A program made the position numbers and the translations under genes. A stretch of 36,379 nt of DNA from a virus: the IMG/VR virus record IMGVR_UViG_3300022857_000027, positions 1 to 36,379 of that record. One strand, given 5' to 3'. A model generated the notes under the pieces. The model was not told the DNA's origin. It saw only the letters and a program-made list of their open reading frames with translations, and ran no database searches. The stretch's first letter is position 1; every line of letters starts with the position of its first letter. Shown here piece after piece: positions 8,307 to 16,725 of the stretch.

Positions 8307-8746
8307 TATAAAACCCTCGAATAGATAACTTCTGTTTGCTGATAGCCTAATTTCTCGTAAATGCCTTTGATCTCTTCAGGCATACTTGATTCCATATAAG
8401 CCATATTCCAATATTTAATACCCGCTGCTTTGGCGAGCCCTTCAATATGCTTTAGCAGGCCAATGCCGTTACGCCCGCTCCTATGCTCTGGGTTTACCCA
8501 CCAAGCAATCTCAGTCCCAGTTGCCACTGCGTTATTACCCAATAACGGGCCTTTAATGCCACACGCAAAGCCGACAACATGCCCGCCGATCTCAACCACT
8601 GACATTAGGTTTTGCTCAATGCAATGCTTTGCCATGTTCATCACCGACACAGAACATAGCGGTTCATCGTAAATAGTGTGCTCCCAAAACTCAGATGACA
8701 TAGCGATAATATCCACCAGGTCGTTATTGCTGCCCGCCCTAATCAT
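8306..8746 (-). CDS. GNAT-family N-acetyltransferase
   Basis: 146 residues from the ATG at 8746, which shares one base with the upstream TGA (TGATG) and has GAGGG upstream; the longer frame to 8767 is less likely. The fold signature runs from MIRAGSNNDLVDIIAMSSEF through EIGGHVVGFACG to motif A, EIAWWVNPEHRSGRNGIGLL, the acetyl-CoA pyrophosphate loop, and ends with a GIYEKLGYQQTEVIYSRVL motif B. It would move an acetyl group from acetyl-CoA to an unknown amine. It lies in the virion operon coupled to the oxygenase-like gene, so its target may be a virion or host-surface component. Confidence 0.85.
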   Translation of the reverse strand: MIRAGSNNDLVDIIAMSSEFWEHTIYDEPLCSVSVMNMAKHCIEQNLMSVVEIGGHVVGFACGIKGPLLGNNAVATGTEIAWWVNPEHRSGRNGIGLLKHIEGLAKAAGIKYWNMAYMESSMPEEIKGIYEKLGYQQTEVIYSRVL

Positions 8747-9315
8747 CAGATAACCCTCGCGAAACAAACTAGAACTAAGCGCCCATCTGTTGAGTCAGCC
8801 CCGAATGAGGTAGGCATTTCTGCCCGGTGCATTGAATGGGTATCAAATACAAATGCGCGGTTAGGCTGCATTTCTACCATTTCTTGTATCTCCCATGCCT
8901 CGCGGTTGTTGGTGTCTCGCTCCCAGATTTCTTGCTCTTCCTGGTTACGGGGGTTCTTATCCATCCCAGTTTCAATATGCCGAACAAACGCAGTGCCGCC
9001 CTTGCAGTGTTCCGCCCGGTTCAGGTATAGAATTATCCCGTAATCGCCCATAGTCGCGTCGTTGTGCGCCTGGTGCGGCACTGGAACGCCCTCAAGAGTC
9101 GCGCGCAAAAACATCACTGTTTCGTTGATGGTCTTAGGTATATTTTCCTGAAGAGATTTAACAACTTTACGCTCTACGCCTTTAGGAATCTCAGTGCTAA
9201 TGCCTGGGTATAAAACCCCGTCAACTGGGTTTACTGTGCCGGTGTAATCTAGCCCATCGCAATGAGTGCGGAACTCATCAAAATAACTCAAGGTGTTGTC
9301 TATGAGTGCCATCAT
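8746..9315 (-). CDS. 2-oxoglutarate/Fe(II) oxygenase-like protein (DUF6445-like)
   Basis: 189 residues from the ATG at 9315 (TGATG overlap with the upstream gene; a start at 9330 is possible). The double-stranded beta-helix metal motif is visible: His84-x-Asp86 in HNDATMGDYGIILYLN, GGTAFVRH as a following strand, a distal His (His160 or His163) in FVFDTHSMHRAEMP, and Arg179 in DGRLVLVCF suited to bind 2-oxoglutarate. Such enzymes hydroxylate proteins, nucleic acids or small molecules. The next gene is the acetyltransferase, an uncommon pair within a P22-like structural block. Substrate unknown. Confidence 0.7.
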   Translation of the reverse strand: MMALIDNTLSYFDEFRTHCDGLDYTGTVNPVDGVLYPGISTEIPKGVERKVVKSLQENIPKTINETVMFLRATLEGVPVPHQAHNDATMGDYGIILYLNRAEHCKGGTAFVRHIETGMDKNPRNQEEQEIWERDTNNREAWEIQEMVEMQPNRAFVFDTHSMHRAEMPTSFGADSTDGRLVLVCFARVI

Positions 9316-10031
9316 CAAATTACATCCCATGTGTCTGTAGCGATGTATCGAAAACTGGTTTCTACATGCTGCGCCCAGGTTGGAATAGTCCCGTTAACTG
9401 TTAGCCCAGTTGTAGTGAGCACGAGGGTTCCGGTTCCCGCCTGCCTGATCGTCAATACATCGCCAACCGCATACGTCCCCGTTGGAATTGTCACAGCAGG
9501 GCTTGCGCCGGTCATACGCTTGGCAACGTTTGCATCACCCACAAGCATTGTGTAAGTGGTTGCGGATTCAGTGGAGATTAGCGGGGCGCTGTAGCCTGAA
9601 ACTTGGCTGGCCAGTATTGCCAGTGCCGCCTCATGCTGAGTGACTGAAGTAGCCGAGATTCTGGCGTCTGCAAAGGTGCCGGTAGTCACTTGGGCTGTGT
9701 CTATCGCGTCAAGTGCCGCTTGCAAGTCAACCTGGCTAGCAATAGACCCACCAATGCCGCCCCATGTCGCAGAACCCACCGAAAGCTGTTCCCACCCTTG
9801 GGACTTATCACCGCTAATGTCAGGCAGCATTTTGCGATAGGAGATAAGCCCCTGCCCTGCGCCCTCATCGATGTAAAGCGACAAGTAAGGAGCTTCTAGT
9901 ACGCCCTCTGGTGATCCAGTGCCAACAGTCGGCAAGGAGCGCGAAACCTTGAACATAAACTCACGGAAGAACAGCGCCATAGTGCGGTCTTCAAGGATGA
10001 TGGGGAGCGATGCGTTTAATACCTCTGACAT
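9315..10031 (-). CDS. Tail fibre / tail needle-position protein
   Basis: 238 residues, directly after the gp10-like gene, where P22 has the tail needle gp26 (233 residues). The N-terminal 75 residues form an unrecognised domain; then GGIGGSIASQVDLQAALDAI, a motif frequent in phage fibres, a short helical stretch, and a C-terminal beta domain (YTMLVGDANVAKRMTGASPA to the end) typical of fibre tips. The fibre motifs suggest it is a small fibre rather than a true needle; the position suggests it caps or decorates the tail end. Confidence 0.6.
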   Translation of the reverse strand: MSEVLNASLPIILEDRTMALFFREFMFKVSRSLPTVGTGSPEGVLEAPYLSLYIDEGAGQGLISYRKMLPDISGDKSQGWEQLSVGSATWGGIGGSIASQVDLQAALDAIDTAQVTTGTFADARISATSVTQHEAALAILASQVSGYSAPLISTESATTYTMLVGDANVAKRMTGASPAVTIPTGTYAVGDVLTIRQAGTGTLVLTTTGLTVNGTIPTWAQHVETSFRYIATDTWDVI

Positions 10032-11473
10032 TACTGGCCCACCATAATATCGGCGTGTAGACCGAGCAATGGAGCTTTAACCGGTGCGGAAGTGCTGAAT
10101 CGAAAGACTTGAAAGCGATCAACCCGGCCATTACGCCGCCATATAATTCTGCGGTTGTTCTCTCCTACCTTGCCTATGCCCCTAGCGCGGTCCCACACAA
10201 AGGTTTTGCCGCCATCCACTGAGCGATCCATAACAATCATGGGGTCTGGCTCGGCTGCATTACCAACACCGGATTCCATAGTGATCTCAAGATAAGGGAC
10301 GGTGAACGGCTTCATATTGTCTTGGAATGGCTGGCCAGACGTTCGGCGGAATACTCTATTGCCGTACTCGTCCACATTGTCAGGGTCCATCAATCCTAGT
10401 CGACCGTCCAGAGTGTCGGCCACGTACATACTGCCGTAGGCTTTGACGACTGAACTCACCCGGTAGGGAACATCGATCGTGTTTAATGCTGCGTCGATAT
10501 AGCGAGACTTTCGCTCGTGCCATTTTCCGGTCGTGGTGTCATAGACGATAGTAGTTGCCGGCAGAGTAAATCCGACAAAGTAATGGCCGCTCTGAGCGTA
10601 TGACCAGCCAAACACAGCGGTTAATTGTGCTGCGGTCAAATCTTCTAACAGGTCATCAATCGCTAACGTACTGACTTTTTGTGTGGTGTTGCCTGCGAAC
10701 GCCCAAACCGCTGGAGACTCGTCTTTTGCTCCACCGATAAATAAGAATGTTTCGGAGGTTTTGAGCACTGAGAAAGGGGAGGTTGTGCCTTGATCGAGGA
10801 ACACGCCGGATCTTTGAAAGGGAAAGTCTGCACCGCCGATGTTCGAAAAGCCTTCCGCTGTAATCTCACCAACAATGAAAAGCTGGTTTTTAAATACGAT
10901 AGGTACTTGTGTTCCGTCTGGGTTTGATTCCGCGGTCCCGAAGTCGAGCGCGTCATAAGCCAGCCCATTGTTAGAGGCGGAGATAATGAATTTGTTTGCG
11001 TCCGTAGTGAACACAAAATAACTGTCAACAAAGACAACCGCTTGAGGGTTCCCATTGGCCACAAAATCAACATCTGAAATGGTGGTTAGAGCGTCCGGCC
11101 CTGTAGTGAATATGTAGCCATTCACGCCCGGTGCCAAGATCATCAACTGAGTACCGTTATCGGACATTGATACACGCCCGGTGCCGCCGATAGTCCCTAG
11201 CGAGTCCAGTGTGTCGTCAGCATTAAGCCTATAAAGCGTTGCGCCGTTAACGTAGTACGGGACGCCATTCAATGCCCAGCCGCCCCGGTTAGCGTCATCT
11301 GTATCTGTGCCGCTTGAGACTACCGCCGCTATCCCCGGTGTAGGGAATAGAACCTCTGGCGTCAGTGCGGGTCCATCAGGGACATGCACATACCAATTTA
11401 GGCACTCTTGGGCCGCAAGGGGTAGCACTGGCGATTCGTAGAACCCGGTAGCAAATGGCAGGGGAGTAATCAC
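10031..11473 (-). CDS. Packaged-DNA stabilisation protein, P22 gp10-like tail hub
   Basis: 480 residues, close to P22 gp10 (472). The N-terminal AAQECLNWYVHVPDGP matches the family start, internal GGTGRVSMSDNGTQLM parallels P22's GSGRVSMAHG segment, and the ending RRIIWRRNGRVDRFQVFRFS corresponds to P22's VLWKRVGRI region. In P22 gp10 closes the tail channel after packaging together with gp4 and gp26. Translation starts at GTG (11473) overlapping the upstream TGA (GTGA). Its place after the gp4-like gene reproduces the P22 order. Confidence 0.85.
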   Translation of the reverse strand: MITPLPFATGFYESPVLPLAAQECLNWYVHVPDGPALTPEVLFPTPGIAAVVSSGTDTDDANRGGWALNGVPYYVNGATLYRLNADDTLDSLGTIGGTGRVSMSDNGTQLMILAPGVNGYIFTTGPDALTTISDVDFVANGNPQAVVFVDSYFVFTTDANKFIISASNNGLAYDALDFGTAESNPDGTQVPIVFKNQLFIVGEITAEGFSNIGGADFPFQRSGVFLDQGTTSPFSVLKTSETFLFIGGAKDESPAVWAFAGNTTQKVSTLAIDDLLEDLTAAQLTAVFGWSYAQSGHYFVGFTLPATTIVYDTTTGKWHERKSRYIDAALNTIDVPYRVSSVVKAYGSMYVADTLDGRLGLMDPDNVDEYGNRVFRRTSGQPFQDNMKPFTVPYLEITMESGVGNAAEPDPMIVMDRSVDGGKTFVWDRARGIGKVGENNRRIIWRRNGRVDRFQVFRFSTSAPVKAPLLGLHADIMVGQ

Positions 11474-12279
11474 AGCGCTTCGAATACTGCCTGAGTAACA
11501 GTCACAGATTCTGTGGCTAGATCATCTTCAACCCATAGCTCCAGATAGTCCCCTGGGTTCAGTGTGACGAGTTTGGTTAATGCTAAGGCGACAGGTGTAC
11601 TTGTTAGCGCAGAGCTTACAGTGGCCACAGAGACCCCGTTCTGCATAAGCCGGAAGGTGTACGTGCTATTCCCGGTCGCGCTAAAGTTAATTGTCGCCGT
11701 GATATCAACTTTTAAGTCAGTGATATTGGTTAGTGTGCCGGTAATATCCCCACGAAACCCTGTCAGCTTTGAGAGATTCCAGAACCCTGCAACACGGTAA
11801 GCCGTATCGGTCGCAGTCATGACCGTGGACACACTATTGCCCGCCAGTGTAATCAGCGCGCTCGATAAGTCTTCGAAAAAGTGTGTGGTGTACCGGTAAT
11901 CTTCTGAGCCAGAGCCCACTGGCAATAAGGTAGGCAAGGCCGTAGCAATGATTTGAACGCCGAGCTTTTCGAGAACTTTCATCCCCTCGCGCGCCTGCAT
12001 CACTAAAGGCTGGGTGATCGTGCCGCCGTAGTCTGGTGAGACTTCAACCGCCATGTTGGCAATAATCCCACGATTAGCACCTGCGGGAACTGTCACGATA
12101 TCAGCGATATTCGTAACCGGTGTATAGCCTAAACGAACGCCATCAGATTCAAGGTCAGCCATGAAATCATTTAAGGCGTCCAAGTAATCAGCGTAGTCGT
12201 CAGCTTCTAGCGGGGCATCTGCTGCCTGTACTAGAATGCGTTTCAAGCTACGCTGTGCAAAATCTCCAGCCGTTGCCAT
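11470..12279 (-). CDS. Head-tail adaptor, P22 gp4-like, with extra C-terminal domain
   Basis: 269 residues against 166 in P22 gp4. Residues 1-130 match the gp4 tail-accessory family: FAQRSLKRILVQAADAPLEA, then YLDALNDFMADLESDGVRLG, the helical region that binds the portal. The remaining 135 residues are a Thr/Ser-rich beta domain (SVSTVMTATDTAYRVAGFWN to the end) absent from P22 gp4, probably a decoration domain facing outward at the neck. It overlaps the gp10-like start by four bases. Confidence 0.75.
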   Translation of the reverse strand: MATAGDFAQRSLKRILVQAADAPLEADDYADYLDALNDFMADLESDGVRLGYTPVTNIADIVTVPAGANRGIIANMAVEVSPDYGGTITQPLVMQAREGMKVLEKLGVQIIATALPTLLPVGSGSEDYRYTTHFFEDLSSALITLAGNSVSTVMTATDTAYRVAGFWNLSKLTGFRGDITGTLTNITDLKVDITATINFSATGNSTYTFRLMQNGVSVATVSSALTSTPVALALTKLVTLNPGDYLELWVEDDLATESVTVTQAVFEAL

Positions 12280-12435
12280 TTAAGCAGGCTTCCAGCCGAG
12301 TGCCACAGCCGCTTCAATCGTGGCCTTGTATCCGTTTAATTCTAGTTTTGTACCGTCTGGCTTCACCCATGTCCGGAGGTCTTCAGGGTTTGCACTGACT
12401 TCCTCAATAGGTGCTACTTTCTTCTTTCCTGCCAT
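12280..12435 (-). CDS. Small conserved-looking protein between coat and gp4 genes
   Basis: 51 residues: Lys-rich start (MAGKKKVAPIEEV) and an ending in AALGWKPA. AGGGA lies eight bases before the ATG; the stop abuts the gp4-like start. It lies after the coat terminator, so its expression depends on read-through. No domain recognised; comparable small genes occur at this spot in related phages. Its size and the absence of cysteines or membrane segments allow no functional claim. Confidence 0.65.
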   Translation of the reverse strand: MAGKKKVAPIEEVSANPEDLRTWVKPDGTKLELNGYKATIEAAVALGWKPA

Positions 12436-12454
12436 GATAATTCCCTGTGGAGTT

Positions 12455-12492
12455 ATAAAAAAGGCGGCTGCAATGTTTCCACTGAGCCGCCT
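12455..12492 (-). terminator. Intrinsic terminator after coat gene
   Basis: On the minus strand AGGCGGCT and AGCCGCCT form a perfect 8-bp GC-rich stem with a 15-base loop, followed by TTTTTT. It starts about 24 bases beyond the coat stop and would make coat mRNA more abundant than the downstream tail genes. Confidence 0.9.
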
Positions 12493-12515
12493 CCCTAGCC
12501 GGTTAATCCAGCGGT

Positions 12516-13784
12516 TTAGCTACCGAATGCCTGCCCAGCGAAGAACGGATTCAACACTGCATAAGCGGGACGGAAGTCAAAACGGACCTTCTGCTGGTTC
12601 TCAAGGAAGCCGACACCTTTCGATACGCGGAACTGCAAACCGTCTTCAGTGGTTGCAATGGTATCGGTAGAATGAAGCTTCTTAATGGGTACTGAACCTA
12701 CAGAGAACGCTTCCTTGTGCCAGAACAGGTTAGGCTGGATTAAGGTTGCAGCAGCGCCACCAAGCGTCACTACAGCACCACTGGCCAATGCCGCCTCCAC
12801 TGTGTTGTAAGCTCCGCCAGCCTCAAAGATGCCCGCGCCAGAAACAACCAGGGTTCCCGCACCAGCACCGCTCAGCGTTACCGTTTCAGTCACTGTGCCA
12901 CTGAACAAGATAGCCGCGCCTGTTTCGTCGACGATCTGTTGCCGAGTAGACAAGTTCAGGCGATTCGCTCCTGTTACGGTGATGGTTTCACCGGCAGCAA
13001 CAACAAGGTTTGCTTGGAAGGCAGTAACCGCTAATGATTGCTGCATTGAGTCCTTAGCCGCCAGATAAGTGGGGGTAGGAGCTGCTGAGAGAGTACCGGC
13101 ACGATCAGCGCCAATGCCTGTGGTATACGATGCCAGAGTTGTGGCAGTCATAACCTTAATACCGGCGAAGTTCTCGCTGATAATAGCCTTACGGTGCGCT
13201 TCAGAGACCAGAGGATCAACAGCACCTAAAGAGCGCTGAATACCTGCAAGGGCTCGCTGAGTGAACGGGTTTACCGTCATACACCAGTCGCCATCAGAAG
13301 GGACACCAGAAGCCTGCATAATCGCGGCTGCGCCTGCAACGTGATCCCAAGTAGAGATCGCTGTGCCGACAGTACCGGAAAGCAAGTTAGTGTTCTTCAT
13401 CATGAATGCAGCAAAGTCAACTTCGAAATCAGTCTTAATGCGAGTGGCCAAAGGTGCAAGCAGTTGGTCTAGCCCGCCCATCTTGATCGCTTCGTCAGCT
13501 TCATCGAAATCAACAAAGGCTGTAAAGTAAGGCTGAACCGTACCAGTCGCCTTGCCTGTGGTAATAGAGCTGGCAGTTTCGCCAGACACATCACCGTTAG
13601 CGGTACGAACAGAAACGTAATCAGTGGGCCGCTTAAAGTCGTAGTTCTCCCCGCTATCGGGGTTGAACTTACCATCAAGCAATTGAGTGTTTACGTTCTT
13701 ACTGAGAACGCGGTCACTTTCGAATTTCTTTAAGAAGGATTTCGCGAGCTTGCGCGAAAAGTTTGAATCAAAATTGTTAGCCAT
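12516..13784 (-). CDS. Major coat protein, P22-like
   Basis: 422 residues against 430 for P22 gp5. It forms the icosahedral shell around the scaffold. Supporting features are the N-terminal arm, the internal FEVDFAAFMMKNTN helix and NPFTQRALAGIQRSLGAVDP segment (compare P22's FFNPQDYKKAGYDL), an inserted beta region (about 240-345), and the ending NLFWHKEAFSVGSVPI, similar to P22's NVFWADDAIRIVS. GGAGG six bases before the ATG is the strongest ribosome site in the late operon. It has its own promoter, a structured leader and a terminator, all consistent with very high expression. Confidence 0.9.
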   Translation of the reverse strand: MANNFDSNFSRKLAKSFLKKFESDRVLSKNVNTQLLDGKFNPDSGENYDFKRPTDYVSVRTANGDVSGETASSITTGKATGTVQPYFTAFVDFDEADEAIKMGGLDQLLAPLATRIKTDFEVDFAAFMMKNTNLLSGTVGTAISTWDHVAGAAAIMQASGVPSDGDWCMTVNPFTQRALAGIQRSLGAVDPLVSEAHRKAIISENFAGIKVMTATTLASYTTGIGADRAGTLSAAPTPTYLAAKDSMQQSLAVTAFQANLVVAAGETITVTGANRLNLSTRQQIVDETGAAILFSGTVTETVTLSGAGAGTLVVSGAGIFEAGGAYNTVEAALASGAVVTLGGAAATLIQPNLFWHKEAFSVGSVPIKKLHSTDTIATTEDGLQFRVSKGVGFLENQQKVRFDFRPAYAVLNPFFAGQAFGS

Positions 13785-13808
13785 TGTCGGCCTCCATAAG
13801 CATTAAAT

Positions 13809-13866
13809 AAGGGTTTTCTCGGTTCCTGTCGCTGTACAGGTAGGGTCGAGATGCAGCGGAGCCCTT
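13809..13866 (-). promoter_or_regulatory. Structured 5' leader of coat mRNA
   Basis: Three nested complementary pairs can form in the minus-strand RNA: AAGGG/CCCTT outside, TCTCG/CGAGA in the middle, CCTGT/ACAGG around a 6-base loop. The structure ends 25 bases before the coat ATG and leaves the GGAGG site free. It has no following T-run, so it is not a terminator; a stabilising or regulatory 5' hairpin is inferred. Confidence 0.5.
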
Positions 13867-13904
13867 AAAGGTATTTAATGCCGGTCATGGAGACCGTGAT
13901 TTAG

Positions 13905-13933
13905 TCTATGCACACAATTTAATAGTGTGTCAA
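13905..13933 (-). promoter_or_regulatory. Late promoter for coat
   Basis: Minus strand: TTGACA (13928-13933), 17-base spacer, CATAGA (13905-13910, within CATAGACT). The same elements, spacing and much of the spacer (TTAAATTGTG-like) occur before the small terminase gene. The -35 box abuts the scaffold stop, so the promoter lies in the scaffold-coat gap of about 150 bases. Confidence 0.65.
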
Positions 13934-14743
13934 CTAGACAAAGGTAGCGCCTTTTGGCCCTCCGTCACCCTCTGGCATACCCGATCCGCGAACAGGGCTA
14001 ACAGGGTCTGGGGCAAGGTCTTTAGGTTGTGTCATGTTGCGCGCTGCCTCTTTAATGTCGGTGGATATGCGAACCGCTGCGTCCATTGGCGACAGTCGAG
14101 ATATTTCATCCAGCACTGTGGGGTTTTTTGACAGGTACACGGTAATACTGGGGCCGTGGGCCTCACGTAGAATGTGTGTGGCAACTTCCATTGTCAGCCC
14201 GTAGTTTCCCACCACCGCACCGGCTTGCTGTAAATCTACAGGTTCAATGCCTAGCTTCTTAGATCGCTCTGAGTAGTCAACGATTGCAGCCTGGGTATGC
14301 TCTTGCTGCTTGGCCCACTCTGCGTTAGCGGCATCCTGTCGCGCTTGCTCCCTGGCCCGCTGCTCACTGTCAAACCGAGCCGCTTGGATGATGGTGTTAT
14401 CCCTTGCCGCCATCTGCTCTGCAAAATCATCGTCGTAAGGGTCTGGCAATGCGGGGATATCGGGCCGGGTTTCCTGGGGAACTTGCTTTCTAAGCTGCTC
14501 TAGGTCTTCCTGTAGCTTTTGCGCTAAACGTTCAGCCTCGCGAGTCTTGGCGGTCTTTTTGTTGATCGCCTCGTCAAATACTTTTTGTTGGTCTTCAGAG
14601 AATCGAACAGGCTCCTTTACTTCGGCTTTCTCGGTGGGGTCAACTATCTCTTCAGCCGGTGATTCCTCGGAGAAAACAATACCGCTGGTATCTTCCTCAA
14701 CCGGGGCCACTTCGATTACTTCCTGATCTGCCGCTTCACTCAT
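13934..14743 (-). CDS. Scaffolding protein
   Basis: 269 residues, acidic and helix-rich, between portal/structural genes and coat, the place of scaffold in P22-like phages (P22 gp8: 303 residues). The N-terminus is strongly acidic (residues 1-45), then a long Glu/Gln/Arg coiled coil (about 48-150), and a basic, Pro/Gly-rich C-terminus (GSGMPEGDGGPKGATFV). Scaffold directs coat assembly and leaves before packaging. AGGAG seven bases before the ATG. The assignment rests on composition and synteny. Confidence 0.75.
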   Translation of the reverse strand: MSEAADQEVIEVAPVEEDTSGIVFSEESPAEEIVDPTEKAEVKEPVRFSEDQQKVFDEAINKKTAKTREAERLAQKLQEDLEQLRKQVPQETRPDIPALPDPYDDDFAEQMAARDNTIIQAARFDSEQRAREQARQDAANAEWAKQQEHTQAAIVDYSERSKKLGIEPVDLQQAGAVVGNYGLTMEVATHILREAHGPSITVYLSKNPTVLDEISRLSPMDAAVRISTDIKEAARNMTQPKDLAPDPVSPVRGSGMPEGDGGPKGATFV

Positions 14744-14780
14744 ATCGTTCTCCTAAATGCCACGATTCGGTCGTGTGCCG

Positions 14781-15248
14781 TTAGTGCAATGTATGCGCCA
14801 TAATGATGGCCAGTATTTCTTCGTCTTCTCTTAAAATGTTCTCGCGCTCATAGTCGCTATAAACTCCGCTACCGCCCCCGCCGCGTGCTGGCTCTATGGG
14901 TATTATCGGCGCTGGATTCTTCGCCAAGAAGTCATGTAACCCGCCTGGTGTTGCTGTAACCGATAGATCAGTGATTCTGTCGGATGACTTACCCCCGCCT
15001 CCGCTGGGAGTCTTCGCAATAAACTCATGCAGCCCGCCCGGTGTTGCCATGACAGACAATTCGGTGAGCCTGGTCGATGGCTTGCCCCCTCCCCCCGCTG
15101 GTGTCTTAGCGATGAAGGTATGTAAGCCACCCGGTAAAGCCTGAACACTGAGCGCCGTTATCTGATCCGACGACTTACCCGAAGCTGGAGACTTAGGGCT
15201 AAAGCTCTGCGCGCGCCCCGGCGTTGCCGTTACCGATAGCGCGGTCAT
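14781..15248 (-). CDS. Structural protein with four tandem ~31-residue repeats
   Basis: 155 residues. Four units follow each other from residue 2: each begins LSVxATPG (LSVQALPG in unit 2), continues GLHxFIAKTP, then a Gly-rich linker GGGGK and SSDRIT. Unit 1 is the most diverged (PGRAQSFSPKSP) and unit 4 loses its linker. The repeats end in an acidic helical tail. The gene follows the repeat-rich 15250-16710 gene by one base and precedes scaffold, so it is likely a capsid decoration or fibre component. Similar ATPGR-type segments occur in other phage structural proteins; exact role unknown. Confidence 0.65.
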   Translation of the reverse strand: MTALSVTATPGRAQSFSPKSPASGKSSDQITALSVQALPGGLHTFIAKTPAGGGGKPSTRLTELSVMATPGGLHEFIAKTPSGGGGKSSDRITDLSVTATPGGLHDFLAKNPAPIIPIEPARGGGGSGVYSDYERENILREDEEILAIIMAHTLH

Positions 15249-15249
15249 A

Positions 15250-16710
15250 TCACACGATTACAAAGGTGTCAGCGTTGCTGGGGGCCTCAGTGATCGCGGT
15301 AAACGTTAGCAGCCCATTGGTGCCGGTGTAGTCCGTGATGTTCGTCGCCTGGTCCTTTAGCGCGCCAGAGGTCCAGATAATAATGCGCCCGTTGTAGTGG
15401 TCGTCTGTGGCTTCCGTGAGATCACTGGTCATCTGAGTTGTGCTGAGCGTTCCGGTCACCGCCGCTGCGATAACAATGGTTTCGGCAGACGCCTCAAGCT
15501 GAACCGCTGCTGCTGTACTGCCAGAGATGGCCACCGCGTCAGAGGACATCAGCCCGCCTGCTAGAGACGCGGGCAATCTGGTCTGGATATCATCCGTATC
15601 AGCTTGTAATGTTGCGATAAGTCCCGGCACATCGTCGGCCTGTAGCTCATTTGTGTCTGCCACGATTGCCGCTAGCTTGGTCGAGTTGTCATCCATTTCT
15701 GTGCGGATTTGAGAAACAGTTGGAGCCGAACCACCGCCAGCCCATGCCGCGTCGCCGCGATTCCTAATAGCCTCGTTAGAATCTGTTGATGTGTCGAAGG
15801 TCGCACCCTCAAGCCCATCAAAGCGCCCTGGAATGTCGTCTGCTTGCAGCTCGTTAGTGTCAGCAACAATTGCGGCCAACTTTGTGGAGTTGTCGTCCAT
15901 CTCGGTCCTGATCTCCGCGACCGTGGGTGATGACCCTCCCGCGCCTGTCGTCCATGCAGCGTCGCCTCGGTTCCTCAACGCTTCAAGTGAGTCTGTCGCA
16001 GTGGCAAAGGTAGCGCCCGACATATCATCAAGCTGACCAGGAATAGTCGTACCTGTATCGACCAAAATAGAATCCACATTCCCGTCTATAGTCGCAAGTG
16101 ATGCAGGTAGGGTTGTGCCAGTGTCTACTAAGATCGCGTCAACAATGCCGTCAACTGTAGCTAGTGCCGCTGCCGTAGCTGCCGAGTCTGTGCCTCTCAT
16201 TGCTGTGGTGGGTATGGCGTCAACTGAAGTCTTAATGGCTCCAAGCCCATCAGTGCCGTTGCTTAGGTCTGTCTGAATGCCATCGACCACCGTATCTACT
16301 ATTGCGAGGTTTGCCGCCGTTGCTGCCAAATCAAGCACAGTTTTAAGCGCTGTCAATCCGTCAGTTGCATTGGCAAGATCAACCGCCGCCGCTGATCGTC
16401 CCAGGGTAAACTGTCCAACTACCTCGCCCACGACACTAACGCTATCCACTGTGCCAGTCGTCACTACCAGATTGTAAGATTTTCCAATCTCGAAGCCGTT
16501 GCCGGTGGTGGCAACTACCGTGAGCATGTTTAAACCCACAACGCCGTCGTGGTCCACTCCGAGGGTAATGCCTGCAGTAATCTGGGTTAGCCCTGCATCC
16601 TCATAGGCGGAAACAACCGGGGAGCCGGCCAAAACCGTGGGAATACCCGAGGCAAATGCCCGGGTTGTGAATGCAATGTATTGCGTTTCGCCTAGTGTAA
16701 AATCTGACAT
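15250..16710 (-). CDS. Large repeat-rich virion protein (fibre/baseplate-like)
   Basis: 486 residues. The N-terminal 110 residues form a beta domain (QYIAFTTRAFASGIPTVLAG, GVDHDGVVGLNM, VVGEVVGQFTLGR) found at the start of many environmental-phage fibre proteins. Residues about 115-385 are a low-complexity alpha/coiled region with internal duplications: VDxILVDTGTTxP twice, and a longer unit with EIRTEMDDNSTKLAAIVAD, TNELQADD, and LRNRGDAAW-type segments twice. The C-terminal 100 residues form a separate beta domain. AGGTAA precedes the ATG. It is probably a trimeric fibre or head-fibre protein. Confidence 0.65.
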   Translation of the reverse strand: MSDFTLGETQYIAFTTRAFASGIPTVLAGSPVVSAYEDAGLTQITAGITLGVDHDGVVGLNMLTVVATTGNGFEIGKSYNLVVTTGTVDSVSVVGEVVGQFTLGRSAAAVDLANATDGLTALKTVLDLAATAANLAIVDTVVDGIQTDLSNGTDGLGAIKTSVDAIPTTAMRGTDSAATAAALATVDGIVDAILVDTGTTLPASLATIDGNVDSILVDTGTTIPGQLDDMSGATFATATDSLEALRNRGDAAWTTGAGGSSPTVAEIRTEMDDNSTKLAAIVADTNELQADDIPGRFDGLEGATFDTSTDSNEAIRNRGDAAWAGGGSAPTVSQIRTEMDDNSTKLAAIVADTNELQADDVPGLIATLQADTDDIQTRLPASLAGGLMSSDAVAISGSTAAAVQLEASAETIVIAAAVTGTLSTTQMTSDLTEATDDHYNGRIIIWTSGALKDQATNITDYTGTNGLLTFTAITEAPSNADTFVIV

Positions 16711-16725
16711 AAATTTACCTGTTGA

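Noticed and set aside
12829-13068. Plus-strand open frames inside the late structural genes
   Set aside because: They are shadows of the minus-strand coat and tail genes, with no ribosome sites and no recognisable products.
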